A stretch of DNA of 44,975 nt from CAZWCX01 sp964632945 (lineage in GTDB: Bacteria; Planctomycetota; MHYJ01; WSZJ01; CAZWCX01). Of the stretch, positions 42,624 through 44,975 are shown one piece after another. Made by a program: the position numbers and the translations under genes. A model generated the notes under the pieces. That model had not been told where the DNA came from. It searched no databases and saw only the letters and a program-made list of their open reading frames with translations. Every line of letters starts with the position of its first letter. Positions within the stretch are counted from its first letter, which is position 1. The stretch covers positions 1 to 44,975 of the forward strand of contig CAZWCX010000054.1 of assembly GCA_964632945.1 (NCBI GenBank), given 5' to 3'.

Positions 42624-44441
42624 ATGAGAATGCACAAACCGGCGAAGGTTCGATGGGGAATCGTGCTGGTCCTGCTCGGGATTGCCTCCTCGGGAACGGC
42701 TCAAGAGATCGGATTCGCGGACTTGCGCGGGGTCCTTGCCTTGCGTGTTCGTGACCAGGAGGCGGTGACGCGCTGGCTGGCCTCGGCGCTCCGGGGAACG
42801 GATGCGGCCCCGGAACCCCTCCCCGCCGCCGTGCGGGAAGACGGGGAACCCCGGATTCTGTTCCTGTCCGTCAGCGACGGTATGTCCGCCTGCCGGATCG
42901 CCCGGATCGAAGGGCGCGGGCTGGCTCAGGCGCTCGAACGGGGCGCGGCACGCCTGCGCAAGATGGCGGTCGGAGGATCGCCCATCCGGTGGCTGAAGGT
43001 CGATCTGGTGCGGGAAGCCGATCCCCTGGCCGGTCCGCCCGGGGAGGAACGGACGTTGGACGCCGGACTGGACGGGCTGGCCTTCGGCGCGGCGGCGGGG
43101 CCGGCCTTTCTCCCCGAGGAATTGACGGCGCACGGGCTGCTGGAAGAAGGCGGCGCATTTCGGACCGATGCGGTCGCCGCCTGGGCGAAGGCGCGGGCTC
43201 AAGATCCCGAAGCGACGGCGGCGGCGTGCACCGCGACCGGGTGGTTCCGATTTCGCACGCTCTCGTGGTACGCGGACGGCCGCGAGGTCGTTCCGCTGCA
43301 TCGGGGCCATCGCATGTTCCCTGCGGTCACGCCCGACCAGCTCCTGGCGTCCGCGCGGGACGGCGCACGCTACCTCGCCCGCTCGGTCAAGCCGGACGGA
43401 CGGTTCGTCTACATCTATTGGCCGACCACCGACTCGGAAACGCGGCAGTACAACATCGTGCGGCACGCGGGGACGCTCTACTCGATGATGGAGGCGGTGG
43501 AGGCGACCGGGGATCCCCTCGTCCTGGAATCCGCGCGTCGCGCCCTGGGGTACCTGCGGAACGCGATTCGCCCGCTGCCGCCGGCGCTGGGCTCGGGGTC
43601 GGGGGTCGTACAGGAGACGAAGGGCACGCTGGGCGCCGTCGCCCTCGGGGCGGTCGCGATCGCCGAATACGTCCGCGTGACGGGGGACCGCGAGCCGCTG
43701 CCGGCGCTCATCGAACTGGGGCGCGCGATCCAGTCCCTCCAGGCGAAAGACGGCGAATTCGGCGTCCATGAATGGACCGTCCCGGGCGGAGAACCGCTGC
43801 CCGTGAAGTGCGAGTACTACCCCGGGGAAGCCCTGCTGGCGATGGTCCGCATCCATCCGCTGGCGCCGGAGGACTCCTGGCTGGACACGGCCGAGCGCGC
43901 GGCCCGCTGGCTGATCGAAGTGCGGGACGCCGACCCCGATCCCCGGCGTCAGGAACATGACCACTGGCTGCTCTACGGCCTCGACGGCCTTCATCGCCTG
44001 CGTCCGCGTCCCGCGTACCTGGCTCACGTCCGCAAGATCGTGGGCGCCATCCTGGACGCGCAACACCGGCGTCACGACCGCGCCGACTACGTGGGAGGCT
44101 ACTACACGATTCCGAACTCCACCCCGGTGGCGACGCGATCCGAAGGCCTGGGGGCGGCGTGCCGGCTGCTGCGGGATTTCGGACACCCGGGGGAGGCCGA
44201 TGCCGTGCTCGCCGCCATCGATCGCGGCGTGCGCTTCTCCCTGCAGACCCAGTTTCTACCCGAACGGGCGATGTACTTCCGTGACCCGCCGCGGATCCTG
44301 GGCGGGTTTCATCGGCATCTCGAGAACTTCGAGATCCGCAACGACTACGTGCAACACAACCTGTCCGCCATCTTGGGGCTGTGGCGCCTTCGTCGCGCCG
44401 GAACCGCCGGCGCGGATGCAGGAAACGGCGCGGGTCGCTGA
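42624..44441 (+). CDS. Exported alpha-toroid-like protein of unknown activity
   Basis: A 605-residue protein. The N-terminus (VRWGIVLVLLGIASSGTAQE) is a signal peptide. An N-terminal domain (to about 215) precedes a helical region with repeated hydrophobic helices from about 240 (LLASARDGARYLARSVKPDG, YIYWPTTDSE, CEYYPGEALLAM, HDHWLLYGLDGL) resembling (alpha/alpha)6-toroid glycan enzymes or epimerases, but catalytic residues cannot be assigned. GGGGAGAG precedes the ATG; an inner ATG at 42630 is possible. The Trp/Tyr-rich motifs would fit sugar binding, which is inference. Confidence 0.78.
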   Translation: MRMHKPAKVRWGIVLVLLGIASSGTAQEIGFADLRGVLALRVRDQEAVTRWLASALRGTDAAPEPLPAAVREDGEPRILFLSVSDGMSACRIARIEGRGLAQALERGAARLRKMAVGGSPIRWLKVDLVREADPLAGPPGEERTLDAGLDGLAFGAAAGPAFLPEELTAHGLLEEGGAFRTDAVAAWAKARAQDPEATAAACTATGWFRFRTLSWYADGREVVPLHRGHRMFPAVTPDQLLASARDGARYLARSVKPDGRFVYIYWPTTDSETRQYNIVRHAGTLYSMMEAVEATGDPLVLESARRALGYLRNAIRPLPPALGSGSGVVQETKGTLGAVALGAVAIAEYVRVTGDREPLPALIELGRAIQSLQAKDGEFGVHEWTVPGGEPLPVKCEYYPGEALLAMVRIHPLAPEDSWLDTAERAARWLIEVRDADPDPRRQEHDHWLLYGLDGLHRLRPRPAYLAHVRKIVGAILDAQHRRHDRADYVGGYYTIPNSTPVATRSEGLGAACRLLRDFGHPGEADAVLAAIDRGVRFSLQTQFLPERAMYFRDPPRILGGFHRHLENFEIRNDYVQHNLSAILGLWRLRRAGTAGADAGNGAGR

Positions 44442-44487
44442 CCGATCGCAGCAGAGGAAACGTCCACCCCTCGCGAAGGAGCCCGGC

Positions 44488-44928
44488 ATGAGTCGCCCGG
44501 ATTGGGACGAGTACTTCATGGGATTCGCCCGCGCCGCCGCGCGGCGCGCCACCTGCGACCGGCAGCACGTCGGTGCCGTCATCGTCGTGGAGAAGCAGGT
44601 CGTGGCGACCGGCTACAACGGATCCGTGCGCGGGATGCCGCATTGCGACGACGTCGGGCACGACATGGAGGGCGGTCACTGCGTCCGCACCATCCACGCC
44701 GAAATGAACGCGCTCGCCCAGGCCGCCCGACGCGGCGTCGCGGTGGGGGGAGCGTGCATCTACACGACCGCCAGCCCGTGCTGGGCGTGCTTCCGCGTGC
44801 TCGTGAACGCCGGCATGAGCCGGTTCGTGTACGGCGCGCCTTACCGCGCGGAGGAGCACCGCGCGCGCATCACCGAGGTCGCGCGGAAGATCGGCCTCGA
44901 GGTGATCGAGTTGCCGCCCCAGAACTAG
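44488..44928 (+). CDS. dCMP-deaminase-like zinc cytidine deaminase family protein
   Basis: A 146-residue protein. HAE (His70, Glu72) with PCWAC (Cys98, Cys101) form the zinc deaminase site, and VGAVIVVEKQVVATGYNG plus GMPHCDD is the ComEB / dCMP-deaminase signature. The enzyme would turn dCMP into dUMP for thymidylate synthesis. Start ATG at 44488 with AAGGAG upstream. Its TAG stop lies inside the right terminal repeat. Confidence 0.93.
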   Translation: MSRPDWDEYFMGFARAAARRATCDRQHVGAVIVVEKQVVATGYNGSVRGMPHCDDVGHDMEGGHCVRTIHAEMNALAQAARRGVAVGGACIYTTASPCWACFRVLVNAGMSRFVYGAPYRAEEHRARITEVARKIGLEVIELPPQN

Positions 44929-44975
44929 TGGGGCTTCAACCTTGATTTCCCAGGTTGGTCCGGTCGCTTTTCGCG
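44924..44975. repeat. Right copy of window-terminal inverted repeat
   Basis: Starts ACTAGTGGG at the stop of the deaminase gene and ends TTTTCGCG at the last base. It matches the reverse complement of 1-53 in 42 of 53 aligned columns. CAACCT and AGGTTG in this copy can form a 6-bp stem with a 9-nt loop; the left copy keeps the stem partially, including one C-to-T change that leaves a G-U pair. Confidence 0.7.

Noticed and set aside
44924..44975. Terminal repeat as an integron attC site, because it starts at a stop codon
   Set aside because: The RYYYAAC and GTTRRRY core sites do not match, the copies face opposite ways, and no integrase or cassette array is present.
1..44975. The window as a prophage, plasmid or genomic island
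   Set aside because: No integrase, transposase, replication, partition, capsid or tail gene is visible, and housekeeping genes (aroB, cydAB, cysteine desulfurases) run through it.

Overview
The window is about 45 kb of very GC-rich bacterial DNA that reads as chromosome of an environmental, probably uncultured, Gram-negative organism. The mix of a Ser/Thr kinase fused to TPRs, several long TPR proteins, a sigma-54 activator, an ECF sigma/anti-sigma pair, an archaemetzincin and a serine-palmitoyltransferase-like enzyme suggests Planctomycetota or a related group. That placement is inference; no rRNA or other marker gene is present. I found no tRNA, rRNA, CRISPR array, integrase, transposase or phage gene.

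Layout. 1-7.9 kb: a four-repeat HTH-like protein (-), then a sigma-54 activator (frame-broken at a poly-G tract), a hybrid PAS histidine kinase, and cydA-cydB for a bd-type quinol oxidase (+). 8.1-12.7 kb (+): a membrane-anchored FN3-like protein, an ECF sigma factor, its anti-sigma whose outer part is paralogous to the first protein, an archaemetzincin, and two LapA-like membrane proteins. 12.7-17.2 kb (-): a kinase-TPR gene split by an in-frame TAA, and a secreted protein of unknown function. 17.4-20.8 kb (+): a giant TPM-domain coiled-coil protein behind a strong sigma-70 promoter. 20.8-25.4 kb (-): two PA2779-like small membrane proteins behind another strong promoter, then an spt / GNAT-like / aroB operon. 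25.6-31.6 kb (-): a TPR repeat protein, an exported thioredoxin-like protein with UGA at the first redox Cys position (likely selenocysteine), a TPR-metallopeptidase and a membrane protein. 31.6-37 kb (-): a glycosyltransferase-flippase fusion and two cysteine desulfurases flanking an A-type Fe-S carrier. 37.4-40.8 kb (-): two receiver/zinc-ribbon proteins and two tandem-domain universal stress proteins. 41.3-44.9 kb (+): a broken GspE-N-like ORF, two exported or membrane proteins of unknown function, and a dCMP-deaminase-like protein.

The signals most worth following are the candidate selenoprotein at 26934-27431, with two stem-loops directly after its UGA, and a ~52-bp imperfect inverted repeat at the two extreme ends of the window (42 of 53 aligned columns identical). 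That repeat starts at the stop codon of the outermost gene on each side. Three other reading-frame breaks (poly-G tract near 2.1 kb, TAA at 13523, frameshift near 41.44 kb) show that assembly error or gene decay also exists here and must be excluded before biology is claimed.

Functionally the window combines respiration under low oxygen (bd oxidase), stress response (Usp proteins, ECF sigma), Fe-S assembly, envelope building (sphingolipid-type SPT, flippase) and a large set of signalling proteins.
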